From the NCBI RefSeq assembly GCF_039521745.1, contig NZ_BAAACT010000154.1: DNA of 64,000 nucleotides; one strand, written 5' to 3'. Positions 7,638 to 17,269 of the stretch are shown in pieces. The position numbers and the translations under genes were made by a program. The notes beneath the pieces were generated by a model. That model did no database searches. It was not told where the DNA came from and was given only the letters and a program-made list of their open reading frames with translations. This stretch comes from Faecalicatena contorta (GTDB lineage Bacteria; Bacillota; Clostridia; Lachnospirales; Lachnospiraceae). Numbering within the stretch: position 1 is the first letter of the stretch; each line of letters begins with the position of its first letter.

Positions 7638-10600
7638 TTAAAAATGAACTCTCTTTTCCTTTCGCTTGTGTGCTGACTTGCGAAGAGCAACAGCAAACGT
7701 TCCTGTCGTTACCATACATACAGCCAGGATGATTCCAAGAACCAGCAGGAAACGCTTCCGTGCCGCTGTCTTTTTTTGTTCTGCTGCAAGATTCGCTGTC
7801 TCTTCTGTATTTGTTCCGTCCAGTTCATCCTCCAGCCAGGAGGGAAGCCCTCCATCCTGGTCATCGTTATCATCTTCTCCCACACCGGCCTCTGCTGTCT
7901 CTTCTTTGTTCTCTTTATCTTCTTCCCCGCCGGATGTTTCTCCGTTCTCCGTCCCTGAGCCGCCATCCCCGTTGTTCTTATTGGCCTCTTGCAGCGTTTT
8001 GTCATTCGTTGGAATTTCCTCCGGTGTGTCATTATTATCTACCTCGGGAGTTTCCAATGCTGCAAATGCTGCCTCGGCATTCTCCAGTACAGACAGGTTG
8101 GTGATTCTTCTCTGCTCATCCGGTGTCAGGTTATTGTAGGCACTGCGTGCAGCCTCCAATTGGGGACCGCTTGTCTGGCTTACCGTTCCGATCTGGTCGA
8201 TCATTTTTATTACCTGCTGGATAGCTGACAGCGATTCGTAGAGAATTGTCGCTGCTTCCAGCATGTCGTAATTGTGTACAAGCTCCTGCTGAGCCCCGGA
8301 CAGCCCATTATAGGCGCTGATTGCAGCCATAATAACATTACGGCTTTCCAGTGTCACATCTCCTATTGCTTCTATCATTTCAATTACATTCTGTGCCACT
8401 GTAAGGTTCTGGTAGGTTGCTATTGCATTTTGAAGAACCGGATAATCATTCACAAGGGCCTTCTGGTCATCTGTCAATTCGTCATATGCCCTCTGAGCCT
8501 CTGCTATCACATCCCATTTGTCCATGGTAATGTCCCCGATTGCCGCGATCATCCCCGCAACAACAGATGCACACAGCTTATTGTATGCCGCTTCTGCCTC
8601 GGTCAGTTTTCCAGGATAGCTGACAAGTACTTTCTGGTTTTCTGTTAGTGCATCGAATGCATTTCGGGCCGCATCAATGGCCTCTTTGCTGTCCGCGGTT
8701 ACTTCACCAATTGCTTCAATAAGTTCGTCAACTATAGCAGCCATCTCCTTATCCATTTCTGTGGCCTCATACTCTTCTTCCAGCTTTTCCCATTCAGCTT
8801 CCGCATCCAGCAGTACCTGGACGTTTGTTACCAGTTCTTTCTGCCTGTCTGTTAACTTGTCGTAAGCACTTCTTGCAGTCTGAATTGACGTTTTCACATA
8901 AGGTATATATATTACCTCACCAATCTCTCCGATATAAGTCTCAACCTCCTCTGCGGCTTTCCGATTCTCATTATACTCATGCTCCCACGCTGTTTCTTCA
9001 TAGTCGATATTTGCCTTCGCTTCATTCAAATGACGGGTGACCTCTTCCAGGTCAAGCGACATTAAAATATACTTTCTCGCTTCTTCAATATACTTCAGAA
9101 TCTTTGTTTTTTCCTCATCACGGTACTCACTGAGATCTACGTAGTGTTCAATTTCATAGATGGCATTATCTTTAGCTGCCTGCAGCTCCCGATCATTGGA
9201 CTCGGCCTTTGTTTCAACCTCGTCAATCATATTCCTTGCCTGGGTTAATGCCGCGTTAATTGTCTCAATATCCTCTGCTTCCTGAATCTGTGCCGTTCCT
9301 TCCTCAATCAGCTGCTGAATAATACTCCAGTTTTCCCCACTGTAATCTTCTGCTTTTTTATAGTTCTGAAGTGCTGAAACCGCTCCTGTCCTAAAATCAT
9401 CCACCGTTATCTGCCAGCTCAGGATCGGATAGCCGTTCTGATATTCCAGGTAATCCCGGATAAAGCAGCTGCCGCCCCCGTTCAGGGCATTTAGCGCATC
9501 GTCACTGTGCAACGCGTCCGACTCCAGAAATCTTCCTGACGCTGAGAAATCTTCTGACCCGCCAACCAGGTCAATCTTCTGAGAGTCACTACGTTTCAGT
9601 GCATATAACACCTCATAATCACCCGGATTGAAATCTCCAAATATTGCCCCTGCTTTTAAGCCCGATTCATTCAGATTAACAGAACCGGAAGTGTAGCACC
9701 ATTTGATACTGGATCCTGTAAAAGCACCGCCAACCAGGCCGCCTGAATTATACTTAGCAGAAATTTCTCCGCAATTATAACTTGAATAGATTTCGGATCC
9801 TCTACCGCCGACTGCCCCCGCCAAACCGCCTGCTGTATGGCTTGACTGTACAGTTCCTGCATTATAACTGGTCTGTAATCTGACAGAAGGTCCAATTTGT
9901 CCAATCAGACCGCCTGCCGCATAGCTGATCCCGCCTTTTCCCGCAGGACCTATGACCACAGATCCGGTGTTTGAACAGTTTGATACAGCCACATTGGCCG
10001 CATAACCTACAATACCACCGGATCCGCCTCCTAAGGCCTTTATCTGATCCTGTCTGATGCTGACGCTGCTATGGCAGTTTATCATCTGGCTCTGGTTAGC
10101 TGAATCGGCTCCGTACACATAGGCTGCAACCCCTCCTGCATAATCCACTTTGCCATCTGCCTGAATTGTACCCGAAACCGAAAGGTTCTGAATCACCTGG
10201 TTTTTGCCGCGCAGCTGACCGAACAGTCCCGAATAAATATCTGCCCGTTCAATAAAAAGCCCCCTGATCTGGTATCCCTTACCGTCAAAGCTTCCTGTAT
10301 ATGCCTTTGTATTGCCAATCGGTTTCCAGTTTTTAAAACCGAGACTGATGTCATTACACAGTTCGCCGCTGATCCCCTCTGCATCTTGCACGGTGTTTAC
10401 CTGATTTGCAAACCAAGCCAGCTCACTTCCACTCGTAATCTGATAAATCCCCCGTTCACTCACTGCCGGCTCAGTCAGGGTCTTACCATCCCATGCACCT
10501 GCCTCAGGAATCTGGTCGATCACCGCATCAATACTATTTTGCCCTTCTGCCAGGCCGCTTGTAACTTCCGCAGCCGTTTTCGCCTGTGTAATCACTTCCA

Positions 10601-12578
10601 AGGCTTTCTCACGTGCTAAACGAATCTTAAACATCCAGAGACTGTCGTAACTTTCATCTGCACGGTAATCCGTCATTTGCTGGATAGCATCTGCCCGTAA
10701 TTCTTCCAGCCTCTTATCTGCCTCAAAACCTGCAATTCTTGCATCCAGCGTATCTCGTCCGTCCCTGAGCAGCAGGCGCACCTCCTCTGGTGTCTCAGCC
10801 GCATTCATTTTTTTACGGTAATCGCTCACTACAGAATCCAGATTCTGCTTCTGCCCTTCTGTCAGATCAGGATGCTTATCAATGAGCCTGCTCCGATAAT
10901 TCTCCAGCGCTATTATGCTGTTATCAATCGCTTCCATTAATTCATTATCCGCATCGATTCCCGGTTTCACTTCTTTCAGCTTTCCGCGTGCCTCCTCCAT
11001 GACCGTATCCAACTCTTCCTGGTTTATAACTGCTCCCAATTTGTCCTTATAATCTTTGACTAATTTTTCAATCCGAGGATAATTTTTTCCATATTTTTTC
11101 CGGTTTGCCGCTGTCAGCCAGCCATTCAGCTCCATCAGGGAATCATCGATTGCAGACAGCAGCGCAGACGGAAGACCCTGCCATACCAACTTCGGATAAC
11201 CATTGTTCTGGATATCATAGGTATCGGCCATAGTGAAGCCATTGCCTAGTTTTTCAATCATTCCCGCGCTCTTCAATTCTGCTTCCGTTAACATAAGCGC
11301 CTCACCCAGAATCTGAATGCCCCTGTCACTTGTTGCCCCAACCGGATTCAGACCTTTATCCGGAGTAGCAAGTCCATAAACGGTGCCATAAGCACCGCTG
11401 ATCAGATAGCCGATAATCCCCCCCCGCCTGCTATTCATGTTATTACTAAATTGCACAGTGGAGTAGGCGTTTTCAATTACAGGCCTCGGCGGAAGTTTCT
11501 CCTGTGTCCAGTTGTCATAGCCCGCTTCTCCTACAATACCGCCCATCTGAGCACCTGTTCCGGTTCCGTATGTAGCCATATCGCCCAAGCTGTAAACATT
11601 ACGTACGGCACATTCTTTTTCCGTTCCATCTGTGTACAGACCTGTCGTGGATACACGTCCGGCAATTCCGCCGGCAGTCGAATTGGCTTTTATTGTCCCG
11701 TAGTTACAGCTTGCATTGATCTCTGAACCGCCTTTAACTGCTCCGGCAATACCCCCGACGCAAATGTATCCCTGTACAGTAGCACTATTCATACAATTCG
11801 TCACCTGGGCATTTGCTCCGTAAACCAGACCGGCAATTCCGCCCACATGATTCTGGGCAAAACCAATGATTGTAGACAGCTTTCCTTCATTGGTACAGCG
11901 CATCACTATCCCTTTACAGATTCCAACAATACCGCCTGAATTCCGGTACATAGCTTCTCCGTCCATCGTTGTCCGCGCATAATTTGTACAATTCGTAATC
12001 TGCCCGCTCTTCAGATATCCTGCGATACCGCCGCTGCCGACATATAGCTCATCGCTTCCCCCTATCAGTCCGTAATTCCCATAATTCTGCAGTACTTTTC
12101 CCAGAACTGTCACATTTTTGACATTTCCTCCGTCAATAACTCCAAAAAGCCCCGCATAACGGTGTTCGGGATCCTTTTGGGTGATTTCGGCCCGCATATA
12201 GACGACTTTCTGACCATTTCCGTCAAAGTTTCCCTTGTAGGGATTCTCTTCTGTATCTCCAATCATCGTCCAATTATGGTTCGTATTATAGTTGTTCAAG
12301 TAAATATAGTTTTCCAGTCTTCCGTTTATCTCGCCATTCCCGCGGTTTACTTCTGCTGCAAACCAGGCCAGCTCCGCCCCCGTGCGGATCAGATACGTTC
12401 CGTATTCATCCAGATCCGGAACCGTCATCGTTTTCCCGTCCCATGGATTCTCAACGGATGCGGCCTGAACCTCCGAAAGAAACGGGGAAATCGGCGTGAC
12501 AGACATCGTAAATATCAGGATCAATGCCAGTATCCGTGCCAGAACCCTTTTTTGTGATTTTTTGTTTTTTTCCCTCAT
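7638..12578 (-). CDS. Giant GLUG-repeat surface protein with helical repeats and C-terminal membrane anchor
   Basis: 1646 residues with an AAGGAGGAAGAA ribosome binding site. A signal peptide (about 1-40) is followed by two related modules beginning WDGKTMTVPDLDEYGTY and WDGKTLTEPAVSERGIY (near residues 45 and 695), each containing many GLUG-type beta-solenoid repeats (GGIVGY...VSNCSNTGSV). After each module comes helical coiled-coil sequence. Residues about 1200-1500 hold five 50-60-residue helical repeats of the pattern IEAIGDVT...AYNGLS..Q..LV. An acidic low-complexity linker, a membrane helix and a basic tail end the protein. It is probably a long stalk or adhesion-like scaffold. No catalytic motif was seen. 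Its place between the transglutaminase-like and toroid genes ties it to the corrinoid machine. Confidence 0.78.
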   Translation of the reverse strand: MREKNKKSQKRVLARILALILIFTMSVTPISPFLSEVQAASVENPWDGKTMTVPDLDEYGTYLIRTGAELAWFAAEVNRGNGEINGRLENYIYLNNYNTNHNWTMIGDTEENPYKGNFDGNGQKVVYMRAEITQKDPEHRYAGLFGVIDGGNVKNVTVLGKVLQNYGNYGLIGGSDELYVGSGGIAGYLKSGQITNCTNYARTTMDGEAMYRNSGGIVGICKGIVMRCTNEGKLSTIIGFAQNHVGGIAGLVYGANAQVTNCMNSATVQGYICVGGIAGAVKGGSEINASCNYGTIKANSTAGGIAGRVSTTGLYTDGTEKECAVRNVYSLGDMATYGTGTGAQMGGIVGEAGYDNWTQEKLPPRPVIENAYSTVQFSNNMNSRRGGIIGYLISGAYGTVYGLATPDKGLNPVGATSDRGIQILGEALMLTEAELKSAGMIEKLGNGFTMADTYDIQNNGYPKLVWQGLPSALLSAIDDSLMELNGWLTAANRKKYGKNYPRIEKLVKDYKDKLGAVINQEELDTVMEEARGKLKEVKPGIDADNELMEAIDNSIIALENYRSRLIDKHPDLTEGQKQNLDSVVSDYRKKMNAAETPEEVRLLLRDGRDTLDARIAGFEADKRLEELRADAIQQMTDYRADESYDSLWMFKIRLAREKALEVITQAKTAAEVTSGLAEGQNSIDAVIDQIPEAGAWDGKTLTEPAVSERGIYQITSGSELAWFANQVNTVQDAEGISGELCNDISLGFKNWKPIGNTKAYTGSFDGKGYQIRGLFIERADIYSGLFGQLRGKNQVIQNLSVSGTIQADGKVDYAGGVAAYVYGADSANQSQMINCHSSVSIRQDQIKALGGGSGGIVGYAANVAVSNCSNTGSVVIGPAGKGGISYAAGGLIGQIGPSVRLQTSYNAGTVQSSHTAGGLAGAVGGRGSEIYSSYNCGEISAKYNSGGLVGGAFTGSSIKWCYTSGSVNLNESGLKAGAIFGDFNPGDYEVLYALKRSDSQKIDLVGGSEDFSASGRFLESDALHSDDALNALNGGGSCFIRDYLEYQNGYPILSWQITVDDFRTGAVSALQNYKKAEDYSGENWSIIQQLIEEGTAQIQEAEDIETINAALTQARNMIDEVETKAESNDRELQAAKDNAIYEIEHYVDLSEYRDEEKTKILKYIEEARKYILMSLDLEEVTRHLNEAKANIDYEETAWEHEYNENRKAAEEVETYIGEIGEVIYIPYVKTSIQTARSAYDKLTDRQKELVTNVQVLLDAEAEWEKLEEEYEATEMDKEMAAIVDELIEAIGEVTADSKEAIDAARNAFDALTENQKVLVSYPGKLTEAEAAYNKLCASVVAGMIAAIGDITMDKWDVIAEAQRAYDELTDDQKALVNDYPVLQNAIATYQNLTVAQNVIEMIEAIGDVTLESRNVIMAAISAYNGLSGAQQELVHNYDMLEAATILYESLSAIQQVIKMIDQIGTVSQTSGPQLEAARSAYNNLTPDEQRRITNLSVLENAEAAFAALETPEVDNNDTPEEIPTNDKTLQEANKNNGDGGSGTENGETSGGEEDKENKEETAEAGVGEDDNDDQDGGLPSWLEDELDGTNTEETANLAAEQKKTAARKRFLLVLGIILAVCMVTTGTFAVALRKSAHKRKEKRVHF

Positions 12579-12630
12579 TTCTTCCTCCTTGCAGCTTCCT
12601 TTTATTCATACCCCCGGCATATTTGTTCTA

Positions 12631-15063
12631 TTACAGGAAATAGATATATTTCAGACGGAACTTCTGTATGATGCTTCCATTCTTATAGATCCGATTCCAG
12701 ATCTTATTTTTAAATGCATCCTGCATTTCCCGCTGTTCCTCTGTAATCTCATGGTCACTGTAGACCGCCTCCTGACGGATTCTCACGATCTCCTCATATT
12801 GTGCCGCTGTTTCTTCGTCAAACATATCCCCCACCTGTTCTCTGTAATCGTAAAGGGACGTGTTCCTTATATCCAGTCCGGCCACGGACAGAATATTCAT
12901 ACTGTACTCAAAGAGCGCCCTGATCGCCAGCCTTCTGTCCGCAGAGCCAAACAGCTTTTTCGTCTTCCTGCTTTTGTGTCTCTGCAGCAGGATCCAGATT
13001 AGAAATACAAGCATAACCAAGAGCATGAGACAGATTCCTGCTATTAAAACAATCTCCAGAATCAGAAGCCAGTCAATCTCGTCTTCCTCTTCTTTCTTCT
13101 GCTCTTCCTTTTCTTCCTCCGGCTCATCGGGCTGGTTCTCCGATCCCTGGCCTGAAAGCCCGGAAATATCCTGGAAATCCTCCGCTTTATCCATAGTACC
13201 TATGTACGATGGGGTAACCTCAAAGGGCAGCCAGCCAACACCGTCCTGATAGTATTCCACCCAGGCATGGGCATGAGTATCATCCAGAATATACGGTTCT
13301 CCTGCCGTCATTGCTTTGACATCCTCCGGCGTAATCAGATATCCTTCCACATAGCGGGACGGGATCCCATAGTAACGGAACATCATAGCCGCTGCACTTG
13401 CAAAATGTACAGAATATCCCTTTTTAGAATAATTCAGAAATTCCTGTATGAAATCCGACCCGTTCCAGCTTCCCTCCAGCTTCTTCGTATCCGTATAATC
13501 TGCCGTCAGCACGTACAGTATATTTTGTTTCGCCTCTGCATAGTCCACATGCTTTTCACCCTGTTCTGTCTCTCCCGTATCGATAAGATCATGCAAGACA
13601 GACGTAAGTTCAAATGGGATATCCAGATAGGTAGCATAAACAAATTCATTGTAGAATTCTTCGTTTCGCTTGTATGCTTTCCCCGCTTCCGTAAGATTCT
13701 TCTCATCCAGCAACCTGGCATCGTAGGCCGGGTATTTGGTCACCTGGTTAGAAAGCGCCTGAAATACATATTCTCGTTCTCCATTCCAGCCTCCGGCAAT
13801 CAGTCCGGCATCTCCTATTTTCTGGGCATCCATCCTGGTCTGCAGATCCGCTTCTTTCACCGACTGTAATTCATATGGCACATAACAGTACTTGGAACTG
13901 CCCGCCAGGTTCCTGACCTCGACTGTATTCTTTTCTTCCGCAGCCGCCTCTTCATCCAGCGCCACTGCCGCATCTCCCAGACATTCTTGTCCGTAGAATC
14001 CCCCCTGGTGGAGCCAATAAAACAAATTTCTTCCCTCCCAGAGCTTTTCCGACGGAATATCTGTCCATCCGGTACCCGTATACTGACTGCCGGTATACCC
14101 TCTCAGGTAATAGGACTCCGGTGTTGTCATGGTCACTTCCAGTACCGGCTTATTTTCGGTTTCAAAAGATCCAAGCCCTTTAAACCGGCCCTCCGGAAGA
14201 ACCTCTGCGTCCCCGCTGTAGCGTGACTCTTCCATCATAGACTTCCAGGTTTCTTTCCATCCTGCAAATAAATCATCCCCCGTAACAGTGGTCTTCCCAA
14301 GTACAATGCTGCCCCCAAAAAGCAGGAGAGCACTTCCCGCTGCCACGAGGGCGAATACCTGGAGAGAAGCCAGACGCTGTTTCCCTGCCGGAACCATCTC
14401 CCCATGCCCCCGTATCCACACGGCAAGCAGGCATAAGAAAGAACCTATATTCCATAACAGTTCCGGAGCGATCCCGACAACCATCTGCACCAGCAGAATA
14501 AACACAATCTGTATACCCAGAAGAAGTCTGTTTCCGGTCCGGACCAGATATTGCCCTAACACTGCAAGCATTCCGGACATCCAGGCCAGTGCAGCATACA
14601 TGCAGACCGTCTCCATTGTTCCCTCTGCCGCCACATAATAAGCCGGCAAAAGATAGGGATACTGCTTTCCCAGTACGTCTACCGCATGATTATATAAAAT
14701 ATGTATGCCGTCGTTCCAGATATCCCTAAACATCAGGACCGTAACCGCCAACAGGCCACACCATGCCGCGATCTTTAAAAAACGGGCTTTTCCCCTGCCC
14801 GCTCCGGCCAGGAGCATCAGCAGGGCAATGACTCCCTGCATACCTGCGAACAATCCCGGACTGACCGGAATCTGAAACGCCGATACCAGCCATCCTGTGC
14901 TTCCGGCCAGATACAGCCACAAAAAAATCCAGTCCACAAGATAAGCCGCTGCTCTGTTTTTCTTATTTCCCTGTTTTTCAACGCTGTACAGATGAAATGC
15001 TTTCTGTTCAGCAGCCTTCGCTTTTTTCGTTGTTTTCTCTACCATTTGCTTATCTTCCGCCAC
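12631..15063 (-). CDS. Membrane transglutaminase-like protein with Cys-to-Ser at the active site
   Basis: 810 residues: about six N-terminal membrane helices (residues 25-255), an extracellular part with the transglutaminase-like core near 500-620, an acidic linker, a further membrane helix (about 670-700) and a cytosolic C-terminal domain. This layout is normal for proteins encoded with MoxR and DUF58. The usual core motif has Cys before the xHFAS segment; here it reads GYSVHFAS, with Ser551 encoded by TCT. His599 (HAWVE) is kept, and Glu615 takes the place of the third acidic residue. It may therefore be a non-enzymatic binding fold. It overlaps nothing and lies 49 bp after the DUF58 gene. 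Confidence 0.82.
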   Translation of the reverse strand: MAEDKQMVEKTTKKAKAAEQKAFHLYSVEKQGNKKNRAAAYLVDWIFLWLYLAGSTGWLVSAFQIPVSPGLFAGMQGVIALLMLLAGAGRGKARFLKIAAWCGLLAVTVLMFRDIWNDGIHILYNHAVDVLGKQYPYLLPAYYVAAEGTMETVCMYAALAWMSGMLAVLGQYLVRTGNRLLLGIQIVFILLVQMVVGIAPELLWNIGSFLCLLAVWIRGHGEMVPAGKQRLASLQVFALVAAGSALLLFGGSIVLGKTTVTGDDLFAGWKETWKSMMEESRYSGDAEVLPEGRFKGLGSFETENKPVLEVTMTTPESYYLRGYTGSQYTGTGWTDIPSEKLWEGRNLFYWLHQGGFYGQECLGDAAVALDEEAAAEEKNTVEVRNLAGSSKYCYVPYELQSVKEADLQTRMDAQKIGDAGLIAGGWNGEREYVFQALSNQVTKYPAYDARLLDEKNLTEAGKAYKRNEEFYNEFVYATYLDIPFELTSVLHDLIDTGETEQGEKHVDYAEAKQNILYVLTADYTDTKKLEGSWNGSDFIQEFLNYSKKGYSVHFASAAAMMFRYYGIPSRYVEGYLITPEDVKAMTAGEPYILDDTHAHAWVEYYQDGVGWLPFEVTPSYIGTMDKAEDFQDISGLSGQGSENQPDEPEEEKEEQKKEEEDEIDWLLILEIVLIAGICLMLLVMLVFLIWILLQRHKSRKTKKLFGSADRRLAIRALFEYSMNILSVAGLDIRNTSLYDYREQVGDMFDEETAAQYEEIVRIRQEAVYSDHEITEEQREMQDAFKNKIWNRIYKNGSIIQKFRLKYIYFL

Positions 15064-15112
15064 TTCTCTTGATATATTCTTAATATGCTTTCATTTACAA
15101 CTGCAGTTGATT

Positions 15113-16288
15113 CTATATTTCTATATAAGAAAGATATTCCATCATTGTCTCAGGTCCGGTTCCAATCATGGATATCCCATCCTGCCGGTCATAACCTGCC
15201 CCGCCTTCTTCACACAGAACTTCCGTCAGCAGACACTGGTCTGCCAGAAAGCTTAATGCCGAACGGTGCTGCGGGGTAAACAGAACCACATGGGCAAACT
15301 CCAGCTGTTCACGGGTCTTCAGGTAATGTTCCGCAGCAGACATCTCATCTTCTCCCGGAACTGCTCCAAGAAGCCCCGGAAGCACAATATTCAGATCCTC
15401 ATCTGTTTCAATTTCCATACTGGAAAACGTATTCTCCTCATGATTCTGCCAGCCTATCGTATGTACAATCTGCTGGCTGATCAATTCCTGGGATACCGAG
15501 AGAATTGCCTCCGCCAATGCGTCCAGACAGGACGGATCTGTCTTCTCTGTCCCTTTTATTCTTCCGGTTTCAAGCAGCAGCAGTATCGTGTTCTGAATCG
15601 GCAGGCCATAATCTCGTACCATAAGACTATCGAACTTCTCCGTCAGCTTCCAGTGGATCTGCCGGATCCGGTCACCCGGCTGATACTCACGGACCGCAAA
15701 TGTCTCTGACGGATCATATCCCGCCTTTTTCATGGAGTATTCATCACTGTCCAGATTTGCATTTTCCCCATAGGCAATCTGCGTTTCCACAGAAAATGTA
15801 CGCGGGGCAAACATCGTCAGCGCCGAAATCTCACGGCCTAATCGGATGCGGAACCGGAACAGGCCGAAGGGATCAAAAAGTGTAAGCTGCCGCAGCGTCA
15901 ATCTCACCCGGCCGGAATGCCGGCTTTTTATCTCTATTTCCGTTGCCGCACGCATCTTTCCTGGTGCCGCCATCCGCAGCGTTGTATTCTCAACTTCTCC
16001 GGTCAGCAGATTCTCGCAGCTGACCCTGCACAGCAGGCGGTCGGCCGGAAGAAAGCTGGTATTCGTAACAATCACCTGGCCGGATGCCGCGGCTCCTTTT
16101 TCACTGTAGGACTCTGCTGTAAGCTCTGCCTTCAGCCCGGACGCTGCCAGCCTGGTCAGCAAACCTGCCAGAAGCGGCAGCACCACGGAAACAGCAATCA
16201 GCAGATATCCGGCCGTGCCGCCTGCCATTATACAAAAGCATACCGTAAATAACAGCCATATAGCCCACAGAACTCTGGATTTTACCAT
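15113..16288 (-). CDS. DUF58 domain protein
   Basis: 391 residues. Two N-terminal membrane helices (about 5-48) are followed by a cytosolic-type beta-rich region and the DUF58 signature REYQPGDRIRQIHWKLTEK near residue 195. An AGGAGG site precedes the ATG. DUF58 proteins occur almost always beside a MoxR ATPase and often beside a membrane transglutaminase, as here, and are thought to help assemble or activate surface or membrane complexes. The precise role is unknown. Confidence 0.85.
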   Translation of the reverse strand: MVKSRVLWAIWLLFTVCFCIMAGGTAGYLLIAVSVVLPLLAGLLTRLAASGLKAELTAESYSEKGAAASGQVIVTNTSFLPADRLLCRVSCENLLTGEVENTTLRMAAPGKMRAATEIEIKSRHSGRVRLTLRQLTLFDPFGLFRFRIRLGREISALTMFAPRTFSVETQIAYGENANLDSDEYSMKKAGYDPSETFAVREYQPGDRIRQIHWKLTEKFDSLMVRDYGLPIQNTILLLLETGRIKGTEKTDPSCLDALAEAILSVSQELISQQIVHTIGWQNHEENTFSSMEIETDEDLNIVLPGLLGAVPGEDEMSAAEHYLKTREQLEFAHVVLFTPQHRSALSFLADQCLLTEVLCEEGGAGYDRQDGISMIGTGPETMMEYLSYIEI

Positions 16289-16298
16289 TTCTGCCTCC

Positions 16299-17234
16299 TC
16301 AACGTCCGCTGTCCGGAGATTTTGTTCTATTCATAACCTGTTTCAGGACATCCGCCGCCGAAAGCTCTGAGACCCTTGCTTTCGGGTTCATAATAAGACG
16401 GTGTGCACAGACATCCACAAAGACCTGCTGTACATCTTCCGGCATCACAAAATCTCTGCCGTCCAGATAGGCGTGGGCTTTTGCCATCCTTACTACCGCC
16501 AGTGCGCCTCGGGGACTGACTCCCAGACGGATCATCTCATCCTTCCGGGTTTCCATAGCCAATGCCGTTACATATTCCAGAATGGAATCTTTGACATGAA
16601 TTCCACGGACTTCCTCCTGCATGGAAAGGATTGTGTCTCTGTGGATAATTTCATCCGTTTCGTCAATGGGGTTTGCCGTCTGGCGGTCCCGCAGGATATT
16701 CACCTGACTTTCAAAGTCCGGGTACCCCATCTCCAGTTTAATCATAAAACGGTCCAGCTGCGCCTGAGGCAGGAGCTGGGTACCTGCTGACCCCACGGGG
16801 TTCTGTGTGGCGATCACCACAAATGGCCGTGGAAGCAGATGGGTTGTGCCGTCTACCGTCACCTGTCCCTCTTCCATAACCTCCAGAAGAGCAGACTGAG
16901 TCTTGCTGGAAGTTCGGTTAATCTCATCTGCCAGCAGGAGATTTGTCATCACCACGCCGGGCTTATAATCAAAGCTTCCATATTCTTTATTATAGATAGA
17001 GAATCCGACAATATCGGAAGGCACTACATCCGGAGTAAACTGGATTCGGTTATAATCCATCCCCATGACTCTGGAGCAGGCAACTGCAAGCGTTGTCTTT
17101 CCCACACCAGGTACATCGTCCAGCAGGATGTGCCCCTCTGAAAGGATCGCCATGAGCACCCTCTCTACCACCTCCCGCTTGCCGATGATTACCTTTTCAA
17201 TCTCCTGTATGACCGAATCTGTCTGACTATTCAT
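16299..17234 (-). CDS. MoxR-family AAA+ ATPase
   Basis: 311 residues. Walker A GVGKTTLA is near residue 45, Walker B LLADEINR near 105, and sensor 1 VIATQNP near 145, with the MoxR lid domain C-terminally (VSPRGALAVVRMAKA). The start at 17234 follows AGGAGGAAGAAGAA; seven residues upstream in frame are excluded because they are encoded by that ribosome binding site. MoxR proteins act as chaperone-like ATPases in maturing metal- or cofactor-linked protein complexes. Its partners here are DUF58 and the transglutaminase-like protein immediately downstream. Confidence 0.9.
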   Translation of the reverse strand: MNSQTDSVIQEIEKVIIGKREVVERVLMAILSEGHILLDDVPGVGKTTLAVACSRVMGMDYNRIQFTPDVVPSDIVGFSIYNKEYGSFDYKPGVVMTNLLLADEINRTSSKTQSALLEVMEEGQVTVDGTTHLLPRPFVVIATQNPVGSAGTQLLPQAQLDRFMIKLEMGYPDFESQVNILRDRQTANPIDETDEIIHRDTILSMQEEVRGIHVKDSILEYVTALAMETRKDEMIRLGVSPRGALAVVRMAKAHAYLDGRDFVMPEDVQQVFVDVCAHRLIMNPKARVSELSAADVLKQVMNRTKSPDSGR

Positions 17235-17269
17235 TTCTTCTTCCTCCTCGTACATCGTCTTATTAGCTG

